Assembly (NCBI GenBank): GCA_963989245.1 | Contig: OZ022358.1 | Span: 6,827,243-6,891,242 of the forward strand | Direction of reading: 5' to 3' | DNA length: 64,000 bases | Source: Nansenia antarctica | Taxonomy: Eukaryota; Chordata; Actinopteri; Argentiniformes; Microstomatidae | In this document: piece after piece, positions 23,219 through 37,400 of the stretch | Layout: every line of letters starts with the position of its first letter | How positions within the stretch are numbered: position 1 is the stretch's first letter | The notes under the pieces: generated by a model | What the model was told of the DNA's origin: nothing | Database searches by the model: none | Seen by the model: only the letters and a program-made list of their open reading frames with translations | Translations under genes and position numbers: made by a program

Positions 23219-23730
23219 CTTAGACCCATCATAATAATGCCTAACATGTTTAATAGTTGTTGTTTTTTTGTTTTGTTAATTTTAAATTAAATTAAATTGA
23301 CCCGTTGTTGTTGATTACAGTACCACACTATAACAGCAAACAGTATTTCGAGGACAGTTGTATTGCTCTGTTATACTAAAAATACCCACAGGGAAGCAGC
23401 AAAGCTCTATGTATCCATGATGAAGGCGTTTTGTGTTGTCAGCCCGGCTAATTTCTCATATTCAAAACATTACGGTAACTTGTCTTTTTTTTTATTAACA
23501 GACATTCAACTTTTGTCGAGAATTGCCTTGCGAAGGGATGTCTGAGTTTTTGGAGAGCGGTTGAAAAACTCAACAAATACTACACTAGTAACTAATACTA
23601 GTAACATCTGGATAATATAACTGGAGGAAGGTGACTCATTTTTTGCGAGCAATGATGTAAAGCTGTGTGAGCCGTAATTGTACTGCTGAGTTCGGTACGT
23701 TGAGTGCAATAACGGACCTGACAGGGAAGG

Positions 23731-26700
23731 ATGAACGGTGGCTGGGTGCCCTTAATTGTTATTCTGTTGACGGGCACAGTGGTACCTGTGCCAGGTGAGT
23801 GAGCAACGAGTGACGCCGGTTATGATGTTAGAATCTTAAGATCTGAGAAATTCAAGTTTGATCTTTGACTAGGCCATATCATGTCTATGATGGCGTTACT
23901 TTTATTGTCAATATTAGGCCTATTTGTTGTTTGGCATAATACCATAGACATGTCAACAATTCAATTGCAATCTCTATTTGCCTCGTTGTGGTTTGTGTCT
24001 TTGCTGTACGAGTTTTTAACAAAACAAATGTACTCTCTTTGGTAATAAGGGCGATCGTCTCTATTATCTCATGTCATTCCATCCCTAAATTCAGGACCCA
24101 TTCTTTACATTATTTTCATTCATGATTACAATAATAATTTTTATTTATTTGTTATTTTATTATGGATATTTGTAAGCAATGTGATGTCTGTATATACTTT
24201 AGTTTATAACTGTCTGTATGTATCATTGTTCAAATGTGACTTTTGTGTCAGATCCCAGGAAGACTAGCTGATGTCATGGCATTAACTAAAGGGGATCCTA
24301 TTAAACAAGCAAACAAATATACAGTAGCTCCTGATTATCAGTTTAATAGATGTCCATACTCCTTCACGAGTCTTATGGTTCATGGGTGTCCCCTGTTCTT
24401 TCTCCCAAGTGCTGCAGTTTGTAAAGAGCCCAGACAATGTGACCTCCTCCCTGGGTAAGCCAGTGCAGGTGCATTGTACCCTACAGGGAGATGGAGGGGG
24501 AGAGGAACCACCTGATGTGGTGTGGTTGAGGAACGGTCAGTCACTGGATTACGCTGACACCAATCAAGTGCAAGTGCCTGTCAGTGAGAGAAGCTGGCTG
24601 ACCATCAGTGAACTCAGGTCCTTTGCTCTTTTGACCTACTGTCTTTTACTTCTGTTTGACCAGGAAGACCTGTACAGGCCTACGTCTCTGAGATACTATA
24701 GTAATACCTGTCTGTCCTCAGAATTGACCACGTGAAGCTGTCAGACATTGGAAGATATCGTTGTATGGCAACAGTGGGGAGGAAGGACATGCTGTCTCAG
24801 GAAGGGTGCATCCAGCTGGAAGGTTAGCTACAATTCTAACGTCCCCCTGTTTGTGTCTACCACGGTCTGTCTTTCTGTCATCATTATAGCATCTTACTTA
24901 ATGTAAACCATCTGCAATTCCTCTTTTTTCAGGAATCCCTCATTTCTCTGTGGAGCCTGGTGACATAACAGCCGTGGCTAACGCTAGCTTTAGTCTGCAA
25001 TGTGTTGCCCATGGGCCTCCAGAACCGGTCGGGGTGATCTGGCTGCAGAACGGAGGACCTCTCAACACCCTGCAGGATCCGCTGGCCCAATCGCCCTCAT
25101 CTCTCAACATTACAGGCAACCACTTCTCTCTCTGTGTTATCTTATTGCCTAATTTACATGTCACACATATGGGGCCGGTTTCAGAGACAAGGCTTAAGCC
25201 TAGTCCTGGACTAAATCACACTTTCAATGTAAAATCTCCATTGAAGATGTTTTTTAGTCTAGGATTAGGCTTAAGCCTTGTCTGTGAAACCGGCCCATGA
25301 AGTCACAATGAAAACCTTCACATAGACCAAAACCCTAATTCCTGTTGATCATACAGTCTTAAAACTTAAAACCGGCCCAAATAGTATTACATAACAGTGT
25401 TTTTCCTGTCACCTGACTGACTGACCTCCTCTTTGCTTCTCACTGTCCAGGCCTAAACCAGACCAGCAGCTTCTCTTGTGAGGCCCACAATAGCAAAGGC
25501 GTGGCCACCTCGTCCTCTGGAACAGTGACAGGTCCGTAGCCGTACCAACACCGGGGTGCATCGATCACAATGATATGCGGCCGGGGGATATGCTGATTGA
25601 TCGGTTGTGTTATTTATCGGTGTCTTTGTATTGTTGTAGTTATCCCTTCCCAGGCACAGAGAGTGAGGGCTGTAGAGGTCACCAACTCCTCCCTGTACAT
25701 CTCCTGGGAGCCTGGGTTCGGAGGGCTGTACCCCGTGTCTGTGTGCGCTATCCAGGTGAGAAGAACATTCAATATGGGGCGGCTATGGCTCAGGAGGTAG
25801 AGCCGGCGTCTAATGATCGCAAGGTCGGCGGTTCGGCGGTTCGATCCCTGGTTGGCCACATGTCGAGGTGTCCTCGGGCAAGACACCGAACCCCAAATTG
25901 CTCCAGATGAGCGGGCCGGCGCCTTGCATGGTAGCTTGCTGCCATTGGTGTGTGAATGTCTGTGTGAATGGGTGAGTGAGTTGCCATTGTAAAGCGCATT
26001 GGAATAAGGTGCTATGTAAGTGCAGTCCAAAAAGTGAGAACATTCAATACAGTGTCTGGTTAAGCAGTGACCTCTGTATATCTATCGAAAGGTTTCAAAG
26101 TAAATAGATTTAAACATAACTGTGATCGATTTCTCTGAATTACATTTCATGTTGCCATAAAGTACCTGGATGTAGTTTCTATGCACATTGTATCATACAC
26201 TATCAAACTGTTTATGATGACCTAGATGTCATGATCAAGTCAAAGGGTAAAATATATAGCATTAATTACCGTTCCACATTTCAGGCAACTCCATCCACGC
26301 TGCATAATCAGCTGATCCACAATCAGAATGTGAATGTACCACCTGTGGGTCACCTGATCGCCGGCTTGGAGCCCTACACTCCCTATGATGTCAGAGTGGC
26401 CTGTCGTAGCAGCCAAGGCGCTTCCCCTTGGTCGTCATGGGTAACGATGACCACATCCGAGGGAGGTAAGATGTCTCCCCCCCCCCCCCCCCCCCCAAAA
26501 AAAAATGTTTTACTCACTGTGAGTAAGGCAGGTTTATTACAACAGCCTCTACCTTCCAATGTGGTGATGTATCGTTGATTCACTCACTTGTACTTACTGT
26601 TAGTCACATTGGATAAAAGCGTCCAGTGCTAAATGACTTAAATGTAAAACCTATGACACAGTGTACAGTTTTTTTTTTTGCCCTTGCCTGCTTGCGTGTT

Positions 26701-29604
26701 CTGTCATCATCATGTGAAGCGAATTGGGTCACATTTTGTGAGAAATGCGCTATATAAAACTTGATTTGATTTGATGAGGAGAGAACTCAGGAGAGAGGAA
26801 ACTTAAGCAGCATTGAGAGTGCAATAGTGACAGCAAGGAAATCAGTCTTAGTTGAGCTGAGTTGGCTAAAGATGGTACGTTTTGTTTTGGAGAGAAAACA
26901 TCAAAGAGAACCAACTCTGTAGGTTGGGGCAGCAGAGGAAAAATCGAAATGTTTATCTGTCTGAGGTGGAGCCAGAGAGAAGGGTGCAGACCTAAAGTCC
27001 AGATTTCCATTGCTCTGAGCTGGCAGTGGACCGTACACTTTGCCAGTAACTCCAAAACACTCCTCTCCATCCTCAGTGTTTTAAATATAAGCCTCTATAT
27101 TGAGAGAGGGCTAACTGAGTTAGGGAGGAGGTGCTGAGGGCAGGAGGGAAACAGATGAAACATTCTCTATTCATGGTTTGGCAGAGTTGGCGCAATCCTG
27201 CTGTGTCCATAATGCTGCAGTGTGTTTGAATTGAGGCGAGTAAAAGGAGTGTTTTTTTTTCTCCATGCCAGCTCATGTTTTCCACAGTCTGCAATGTAGA
27301 TGTGTTTGTGGAAAAGGGGAAAGAAATAGAAAGAGTGACTTACAGAGAAAGGAACCAAGACCACAGTGCTCATTTTATACAACTTTTCCGTATAAGAATA
27401 AAGAGAAAGTAGGGCAAGTTAGGGGAAGATGGGATGGAAAAGACGAGACTGAAACAGCTATTAATTTAATACTCCCCTTGCCTCTACTCCCCCAGTATAC
27501 ATGCTCACATTTGAGGTGGGATGGAAGGTGAGCTTATGTGCTGAGATATATAGTTTGTAAACAAAGCTACAAATATATCATTTGTAACCAGAGCTACAGA
27601 TATATCGTTTTTAAACAGAGCTACAGATATATATATACGTATATATATTTTGTAGACAGAGCCCATGTCATGTCTCTCTCACATCACATTCTCTTCAGTT
27701 TTCCCCTATCCTCCCAAAAACGTAGCGATGTACAGGAAGACTAATAAATATTACCCTCCTCTCACTTACATCTCGTACCATCATCCACTGCTCCCTGTGT
27801 TGGATTAGCGTAAGCTAAAGAGGAGCCTGAAAGGCGTGGGTTGAGGGAGAGAGACTCAGTGACGGAGGGAGAGGGGAAGGTGGTGCTTTTGTTTTTCTTG
27901 GCAGATGTCGAGCCACATATGGAAACGATCAGAGGCGGAACACTTACGACATCATCAGGGTCCAGGACAGTCTCCGACCACAACCCACTCTTATGACTCA
28001 CAATGTGACAAAGATCTACTTTCTTGTCTTCTAATGAATATCCTGCACTTGTTTTTTTTCAAGTCTGGCCATGTGTGTTTCTTAACATGTTAATGCGCTT
28101 TAGACATGGTGTTTATATTCTTGGGTTATTTGTGTCTGTGGCAGTGCCAGAGGCTGCGCCGGCCAACGTCACGGCGGTTTTTAACGGAACAGAGGTGTTT
28201 GTCCACTGGACCAAGCCGCCAGGCAGATTAAATGGTCAAATACTGGGGTACAGAGTGGAGCACAGCACCCCCAACGCGACCCAGGTAAACATGAACATTA
28301 ACACTTTTCCCCAACCTCACAAGCAATGTTAACATAAAACTGCCACTCCCTCTCCCTCTCCTTCTCCCTCTCCCTCTCCTTCTCCCTCTTCCTCTTTCTC
28401 TCCCCCTCTCCCTCTCCCACTCCCACTCCCTCTCCCTCTCCCTCTCCTTCTCCCTCTCCCTCTTCCTCTTTCTCTCCCCCTCTCCCTCTCCCTCTCCCAC
28501 TCCCTCTCCCTCTCCCTCTCCCTCTCCCTCTCCCTCTCCCTCTCCCTCTCCCTCTCCCTCTCCCTCTTCCTCTTTCTCTCCCCCTCTCCCTCTCCCTCTC
28601 CCTCTCCCTCTCCCTCTCCCTCTCCCTCTCCCTCTCCCTCTTCCTCTTTCTCTCCCCCTCTCCCTCTCATTCTCCCTCTCCCTCTCCCACTCCCACTCCC
28701 TCTCCCTCTCCCACTCCCTCTCCCTCTTCCTCTTTCTCTCCCCCTCTCCCTCTCCCTCTCCCACTCCCTCTCCCTCTCCCTCTCCCTCTTCCTCTCCCTC
28801 TCCCTCTCCCTCTCCCTCTCCCTCTTCCTCTCCCTCTCCCTCTCCCTCTCCTTCTCCTTCTCCCTCTTCCTCTTTCTCTCCTCCTCTCCCTCTCCCTCCA
28901 CTAAGTGTAATGGCAGTTCTCTTTGCTCTGGTTTGGTCTGTCCTAGGTTGTTCTGGCGTCAGTGCAGTCGTCTGAGCTAGGTCTAGGTCTGTCCCTCTCC
29001 AGCCTCTTCGACACAGTCTCCCTGCGTGTGTGTGCCTGTACAGCAGCAGGGTGTGGCCCCTGGAGCCCTCTCCATGACATCAGCCAAGGCCAGCTTTGTG
29101 AGTCTGGCCTGGATGTGAGCTTGGCAGTTATATAGGCCAAAGAAAGGCAACAATTGCAGGAATAATTGCAATGTTGTGGACACTAGGCAGGTTTATTGCA
29201 CAGCCTCTACCTCCAATGTCTTGATTTGAGGCAATAGTTATTACCGTACTATGTTGTTGACACTCAATTCTCACTTTTACAACAGTTACAAATGTTCTCA
29301 TTCCAGTTGCAAACTGCGAAATGGACTAAATGAAAGATACGGTTGGGTATTACAGTGTCTTTGAAGTAACTAGCATACCTCTTTTCAGATATCTCCCCAC
29401 CTGAGGCATTTTCCTGGCATTGGTGGTACGTGGTCATGGCAATTGCAGTCACTTTAGCACTGATAGTGTTCATTGTGGCTTATGCAATCATACTACGACA
29501 GAGAGAAACATGCTTTGGGTATGTACTTACTGTTCATGACTTTGACTGTTCATTGTTTGTTTTTAATCACTGCACTGAATGTTACATTGAACCCCCATGT
29601 ATGT

Positions 29605-29660
<56 letters not shown>

Positions 29661-32600
29661 AACAGGAAGGCTTTTTCCCCTATGACGAATGGCGGGGACT
29701 TTGTAGTGAGATACAGTGCTCGACGCTCATACAATCGACAAACAAATGAAGCCACATGTGAGTTGTCATGCTGGGAACAGGGAGGGGTCAGACTCTGTAG
29801 CTAGACGCTAGTAACAGGGAACAGGGAGGGGTCAGACTCTGTAGCTACATGCTAGTAACAGGGGACAGGGAGGGGTCAGACTCTGTAGCTAGATGCTAGT
29901 AACACGGGACAGGGAGGGGTCAGACTCTGTAGCTACATGCTAGTAACAGGGAACAGGGAGGGGTCAGACTCTGTAGCTAGATGCTAGTAACAGGGAACAG
30001 GGAGGGGTCAGACTAGCTAGATGCTAGTAACAGGGAACGGGGAGGGGGTCAGACTCTGTAGCTACATGCTAGTAACAGGCAGGGGCGCCGCTAGAGATTC
30101 TGGGCCCCATGACAGAATATCATTTTGGGCCCCCCCACCTAAACCACCCATCAACCTAAACCCCGTTGAAGTTGATGAACTATTGATGCACTGCAAGCAA
30201 TCCAATGATGGACATCTTTTGTAAATGTAATTTAAAATTACAGTTAATACAGGAATCAACAATTCAGCAAAGAAATCTCAACATTCTTTAACTTATTAAA
30301 TTAAGACATGAACAACACAAGGACAAAAGTATAATTAAATGAAGATTGGAACCCAATTATAAAAGTATAAATCACACAAAAAGTAAAAAATATAATTTTA
30401 ATGGGGTGGTATTGTGTCTAAATAAATGTAGATCTTGTAAAGATCAGTTGGCCATAAAACTGTCAGGATTAGATCAATGAAGAATTACAGCAGAGAGATA
30501 TTTACTGACTCAGCATTGCTTGTTTCACACAAAGACAAACGTGTCTTATACAAGAGGGAGCAACACAGACATTATGCCAGCAAAATTGAATGTGAAATGG
30601 GAAGATTTTTATTTTTACACTGCGGCAGTACTGTGGAATAGTATACCTGGAGAGCTAACAACTATATCTAGCCTAATGCACAACGATTCAAGATAGGAGT
30701 AAAGAGATCAAATCAAATCAAAGCTAAATGCTGGGCCTTCTTAGTAGCAAAATCTTTAATAAGATCCTTGAAATCTAGTGATGAAGCCAACTTGCTGTGC
30801 TGCTGTCATTGTCCTTTGTTACTTCTTGCTCTTCTTCTTCTGCCTCTTTACCTCTTAATTTTTTAAATTGTATTTAATTTAGCCATTTAGCAGACACTTT
30901 TAATCCAAACAATTACGAATTACAGGGACATTCCCCCTGGAGTAACTGAAGGCTAAGTGCCTTACTCAAGGGCACACTAGTAGTGGTGTGGTTTCAGGCG
31001 GGATTTGAACTCACAACCTTCCGATCACAAGTCCAACTCACTATCCACTACTAGACCACCACTACCCCACCACCTCTGCTCTCCTCTCTGGCTGCCTTGC
31101 TTGAAGAGGGCCCTGGCATGGAGTATCCATAGGTACATAATTCATAATATGTCCTATAATAGTATTAACATAATAATACATACATTACACCAGATTAGCT
31201 AACTTAAATGTTATCTAGCTAGCTAACAATATTATTAAGATGCCAGTGGTCAATGTTATTGCAATTACTGGAAGAACTATTAACTAAATATGAATATTAG
31301 CTAAAGTTGTATTCAAAGCTTGCATGGTAATGCAGCATACATTAAAATATTCAAAATCTTAATGCTAACCCCAAAATCCTACTGCTCACCTCCTTCTCCT
31401 TCAACTGGGAGGTGGGTTGAGGGAAGGAGTCCTGATCCTGAAGCATCTGTGCATGACGTGATTAGCATGTAACATTATACTAGTTAGCTAGCTAGCTATA
31501 GCAAGAGTGCATAGCTGCTGGATACAAATTCACTGAGCTCTAATAACCTATATTTGGACCAAAATTGCACTCATCTCATACATTTAACTGAAATTATACT
31601 GCCAGTGCACTGTAAGTTAACTATACTTGAAGTTAATGTTAATTAGCTATCCGCTTGTTAAGTCTGACGTCAAAAGTGACGTTTAACTATTTCCGAGTCC
31701 AAACGAGAAATTCTCTGCACCAGAATACCTCTGAACTACAGCGGGAATGACAGTTTAATCGTTTTTTAGACTCGGATCTATTCATTCAACAAGGGACACA
31801 GCACTTTCCCGTTTTCCCCATATTGTCAGGGTATTTGAGCCTCGGAAAAGCGCTATATAAATATCATTAATTATTATTATTATTTCTCCATTTCGAAGAC
31901 AGCGCCTCAGCCAACGTTGGGACCCGGAAACACGTCACGACTTAACAAGCGGATAGCGAGCTAACTATCATCCACGCAGTGATTAGATCACTAAACCACT
32001 GTTTTTAGTGATTTTTTTACTTTTCTCTTTTGAGACCCTGACTTTGGCTTTGCCTTTCACGACATCGTCCACGCACGCACGCGTACATTTGATGCATTTC
32101 CAATCTGGCTGTCCTCCATCTGTCCCACACACACGTACTACAGCAGGACATGTTGGTCATGGAAACCTTGTCAGAATGTTCGCGGTAACGTTCCTTTAGT
32201 CTAGCAGCTCGCGCGCGGTGGACTGAACCATGCAGTGAATAAATAGAGGGGTAAATAATAAGGCTTAATTTTGTTAAACATAGAGAAACAAAACTCCAGT
32301 TTGTTTCTTTTGTAACTTTTTTTAATACATAGAATTATAATTTGAATTCGGCTACATTAACGTCCTTATGATGATAATAATAATAATAATATTATTTATA
32401 AATATAATATATATATTTTTTAAAGATTCTCATGGGCCCCTGTCAGTGCTGGGCCCTTAGAATCGTCCTAACTTACCACCCCCTTAGCGGCGCCCCTGGT
32501 AACAGGGAACAGGGAGGGGTCAGACTCTGTAGCTAGATGCTAGTAACAGGGGACAGGGAGGGGTCAGACTCTGTAGCTACATGCTAGTAACAGGGAACAG

Positions 32601-34423
32601 GGAGGGGTCAGACTCTGTAGCTAGACGCTAGTAACAGGGAACAGGGAGGGGTCAGACTAGCTAGATGCTAGTAACAGGGAACGGGGAGGGGGTCAGACTC
32701 TGTAGCTACATGCTAGTAACAGGGAACAGGGAGGGGTCAGACTCTGTAGCTAGACGCTAGTAACAGGGAACAGGGAGGGGTCAGACTCTGTAGCTACATG
32801 CTAGTAACAGGGGACAGGGAGGGGTCAGACTCTGTAGCTAGACGCTAGTAACAGGGGACAGGGAGGGGTCAGACTCTGTAGCTACATGCTAGTAACAGGG
32901 GACAGGGAGGGGGTCAGACTCTGTAGCTACATGCTAGTAACAGGGGACAGGGAGGGGTCAGACTCTGTAGCTACATGCTAGTAACAGGGGACAGGAGGGG
33001 GTCAGACTCTGTAGCTAGATGCTAGTAACAGGGGACAGGGAGGGGGTCAGACTCTGTAGCTACATGCTAGTAACAGGGGACAGGGAGGGGGTCAGACTCT
33101 GTAGCTACATGCTAGTAACAGGGGACAGGGAGGGGTCAGCCTCCGTAGCTAGATGCTAGTAACAGGGAACAGGGAGGGGTCAGACTCTGTAGCTACATGC
33201 TAGTAACAGGGGACAGGGAGGGGTCAGCCTCCGTAGCTAGATGCTAGTAACAGGGAACAGGGAGGGGTCAGACTCTGTAGCTAGATGCTAGTAACAGGGG
33301 ACAGGGAGGGGTCAGACTCTGTAGCTACATGCTAGTAACAGGGGACAGGGAGGGGGTCAGACTCTGTAGCTACATGCTAGTAACACGGGACAGGGAGGGG
33401 TCAGACTCTGTAGCTACATGCTAGTAACAGGGGACAGGGAGGGGTCAGACTCCGTAGCGGCAGCAGTCGTCTCAGGGTTAAAGAACAGCTGTCGAAGCTC
33501 CAATTTCCTCCTGTTGCTCTGTGTTTTTCTGGGCCAGATATTGAATGCAAGAGTAGTGTCATGGTCTGGCTGTTTAGAGAACCCTCTGGAAAACTGAACA
33601 TTCTGAACATAGTTTAAATTCTTGTAAAACCGTTATTGTTATTATCATGCCTAATTCCAAATACTTTTTGTCTATAGCTACAATTAGAAAAGTGCTTTTT
33701 AGAGTGTAATGTTTTATCTGGTTAAAAAGGGGTGACATTGGGTGATTTTTCCCTCTTCTTCAGACAGCAGAGAAGATGATGTTTGTTTTCCTATATTATG
33801 CATTGTTATGGAAGGACCGACAGGGGCAAAAAGTGTCAGCCTGGACCAGCTAGAATATCTTTAAGAAATGTTCTGTATTTGTATCTGTAGGCCTATTGCT
33901 TTTTTAAAAAATGTAGTGAAGAGTGATGTCATGAATAACTGAGCCATGATTTCACAAGGGCAACATCCCATGTATGGGACTGATTTATTTTTTGGCAGTT
34001 AGTTTTAGGGAAGTGGGGAGGATTCATGGTAAAGTTATTTTTCCAGTGTTATTTCTAGTGTTGCCTTTCACTATGACAATGTAAGAGATATGAACCGTTT
34101 CCACAGTGAACAGTTTGGTCATCAGTGATGAGCTGAAGCAGAAGTTGCAAGATGTGATGGTGGACAGACACAAGCTGACCCTGGGCAAGACCCTTGGCGA
34201 GGGTGAGCTCTGACTTCAATAAAGCATTTATTTGACATGACAGTATGTAAACACCCCCCTCCTGACACCATGTCCTTGTGTGACTTTCTACAGGAGAGTT
34301 CGGCTCTGTCATGGAGGGCCTGCTGGTGCATGAGGAGGTTGTTCTCAGAGTGGCTGTGAAAACCATGAAGAGTGAGTGTTCAATCAGTTTCACATGTTTT
34401 CACCAGTCTCTACAGTGTTCCCC

Positions 34424-34455
<32 letters not shown>

Positions 34456-37400
34456 TATGTGTGTATGTGTGTATGTGTGTATGTGTGTATGTGTGTATGT
34501 GAGTGTGAGTGTGAGTGTGCGTGAACTTCTATTCTTATTTCTTATCTCCTATTTCTTGTTTTATTGTGTGGTATTTTATTGATTCCGAACCCTGGAACCC
34601 TAGGTATGGAGTGGAACCCTTGTTCTGGAGTGGAACCCTAGTTCTGGAGTGGAACCCTAGTTCTGGAGTGGAACCCTAGTTATGGAGTGGAACCCTAGTT
34701 CTGGAGTGGAACCCTAGTTCTGGAGTGGAACCCTAGTTATGGAGTGGAACCCTAGTTCTGGAGTGGAACCCTAGTTCTGGAGTGGAACCCTAGTTATGGA
34801 GTGGAACCCTAGTTATGGAGTGGAACCCTAGGTATGGAGTGGAACCCTAGTTATGGAGTGGAACCCTAGTTATGGAATGGAACCCTAGTTATGGAGTGGA
34901 ACCCTAGTTATGGAGTGGAACCCGAGGCACCTGTGTGTGTGTGTGTGTGTGTTTATGTGTGTGTGTGTGTGTACCCTAGTTATGGAGTGGAACCCTAGTT
35001 ATAGAGTGGAACCCTAGTTATAGAGTGGAACCCTAGTTATGGAGTGGAACCCTAGTTATGGAGTGGAACCCTAGTTATAGAGTGGAACCCTAGTTATGGA
35101 GTGGTACCCTAGTTATGGAGTGGAACCCTAGTTATAGAGTGGAACCCTAGTTATGGAGTGGAACCCTAGTTATAGAGTGGAACCCTAGTTATGGAGTGGA
35201 ACCCTAGTTATGGAGTGGAACCCTAGTTATAGAGTGGAACCCTAGTTATGGAGTGGTACCCTAGTTCTGGAGTGGAACCCTAGTTATGGAGTGGAACCCT
35301 AGTTCTGGAGTGGAACCCTAGTTATGGAGTGGAACCCTAGGTATGGAGTGGAACCCTAGGTATGGAGTGGAACCCTAGTTATGGAGTGGAACCCTAGTTA
35401 TGGAGTGGAACCCTAGTTATGGAATGGAACCCTAGTTATGGAGTGGAACCCTAGTTATGGAGTGGTACCCTAGTTCTGGAGTGGAACCCTAGTTCTGGAG
35501 TGGAACCCTAGTTCTGGAGTGGAACCCTAGTTATGGAGTGGTACCCTAGTTCTGGAGTGGAACCCTAGTTCTGGAGTGGAACCCTAGTTCTGGAGTGGAA
35601 CCCTAGTTCTGGAGTGGAACCCTAGTTCTGGAGTGGAACCCTAGTTCTGGAGTGGAACCCTAGGTATGGAGTGGTACCCTAGTTATGGAGTGGAACCCTA
35701 GTTATGGAGTGGAACCCTAGTTATGGAGTGGAACCCTAGTTATGGAATGGAACCCTAGTTATGGAGTGGAACCCTAGTTATAGAGTGGAACCCTAGTTAT
35801 GGAGTGGTACCCTAGTTCTGGAGTGGAACCCTAGTTCTGGAGTGGAACCCTAGTTATGGAGTGGAACCCTAGGTATGGAGTGGAACCCTAGGTATGGAGT
35901 GGAACCCTAGTTATAGAGTGGAACCCTAGTTATGGAGTGGTACCCTAGTTCTGGAGTGGAACCCTAGTTCTGGAGTGGAACCCTAGTTATGGAGTGGAAC
36001 CCTAGGTATGGAGTGGAACCCTAGGTATGGAGTGGAACCCTAGTTATGGAGTGGAACCCTAGTTATAGAGTGGAACCCTAGTTATGGAGTGGTACCCTAG
36101 TTATAGAGTGGAACCCTAGTTATGGAGTGGAACCCTAGTTATAGAGTGGAACCCTAGTTCTGGAGTGGAACCCTAGTTCTGGAGTGGAACCCTAGGTATG
36201 GAGTGGAACCCTAGTTCTGGAGTGGAACCCTAGTTCTGGAGTGGAACCCTAGGTATGGAGTGGAACCCTAGTTATGGAATGGAACCCTAGTTATGGAGTG
36301 GAACCCTAGTTATGGAGTGGAACCCTAGTTCTGGAGTGGAACCCTAGTTATGGAGTCGTACCCTAGTTCTGGAGTGGAACCCTAGTTCTGGAGTGGAACC
36401 CTAGTTATGGAGTGGAACCCTAGTTATGGAGTGGAACCCTAGTTATAGAGTGGAACCCTAGTTATGGAGTGGTACCCTAGTTATAGAGTGGAACCCTAGT
36501 TATGGAGTGGAACCCTAGTTATGGAGTGGAACCCTAGTTAAAGAGTGGAACCCTAGTTATGGAGTGGTACCCTAGTTATAGAGTGGAACCCTAGTTCTGG
36601 AGTGGAACCCTAGTTCTGTAGTGGAACCCTAGTTATGGAGTGGAACCCTAGTTATAGAGTGGAACCCTAGTTATGGAGTGGTACCCTAGTTATAGAGTGG
36701 AACCCTAGTTATGGAGTGGAACCCTAGTTATGGAGTGGAACCCTAGTTATGGAGTGGAACCCTAGTTATGGAGTGGAACCCGAGGCACCTGTGTGTGTGT
36801 GTGTACCCTAGTTATGGAGTGGAACCCTAGTTATGGAGTGGAACCCTAGTTATAGAGTGGAACCCTAGTTATGGAGTGGTACCCTAGTTATGGAGTGGAA
36901 CCCTAGTTATGGAGTGGAACCCTAGTTATGGAGTGGAACCCTAGTTATGGAATGGAACCCTAGTTATGGAGTGGAACCCTAGTTCTGGAGTGGAACCCTA
37001 GTTCTGGAGTGGAACCCTAGTTATGGAGTGGAACCCTAGTTATGGAGTGGTACCATAGTTATGGAGTGGAACCCTAGTTATGGAGTGGAACCCTAGTTAT
37101 GGAGTGGTACCCTAGTTATGGAGTGGAACCCTAGTTATGGAGTGGAACCCTAGTTATGGAGTGGAACCCTAGTTATGGAATGGAACCCTAGTTATGGAGT
37201 GGAACCCTAGTTATGGAGTGGTACCCTAGTTATAGAGTGGAACCCTAGTTATGGAGTGGAACCCTAGTTATAGAGTGGTACCCTAGTTCTGGAGTGGAAC
37301 CCTAGTTCTGGAGTGGAACCCTAGTTCTGGAGTGGAACCCTAGTTCTGGAGTGGAACCCTAGTTATGGAGTGGAACCCTAGTTATGGAGTGGAACCCTAG

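Larger units (their letters stand above)
30080..32498. mobile_element. Non-autonomous hAT transposon splitting a minisatellite
   Basis: Termini CAGGGGCGCCGCTAGAG on the left and TTAGCGGCGCCCCTG on the right are inverted repeats. The 8-bp direct repeat GTAACAGG flanks it exactly (30072-30079 and 32499-32506), as expected for hAT. The 2.4-kb interior has no transposase frame but holds a SINE (30875-31070) and a second fold-back element (31651-31952). Confidence 0.9.

Noticed and set aside
25775..26036. tRNA gene
   Set aside because: A and B boxes are present but no cloverleaf can be made, the 3' end is LINE-like and it has target duplications, so it is a SINE.
28228..28901. Arg/Glu/Gly-rich open frames on minus
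   Set aside because: They are translations of the polypurine strand of a simple repeat.
29770..33462. Spaced repeats resembling a CRISPR array
   Set aside because: Contiguous 44-bp minisatellite units without unique spacers, in a vertebrate intron.
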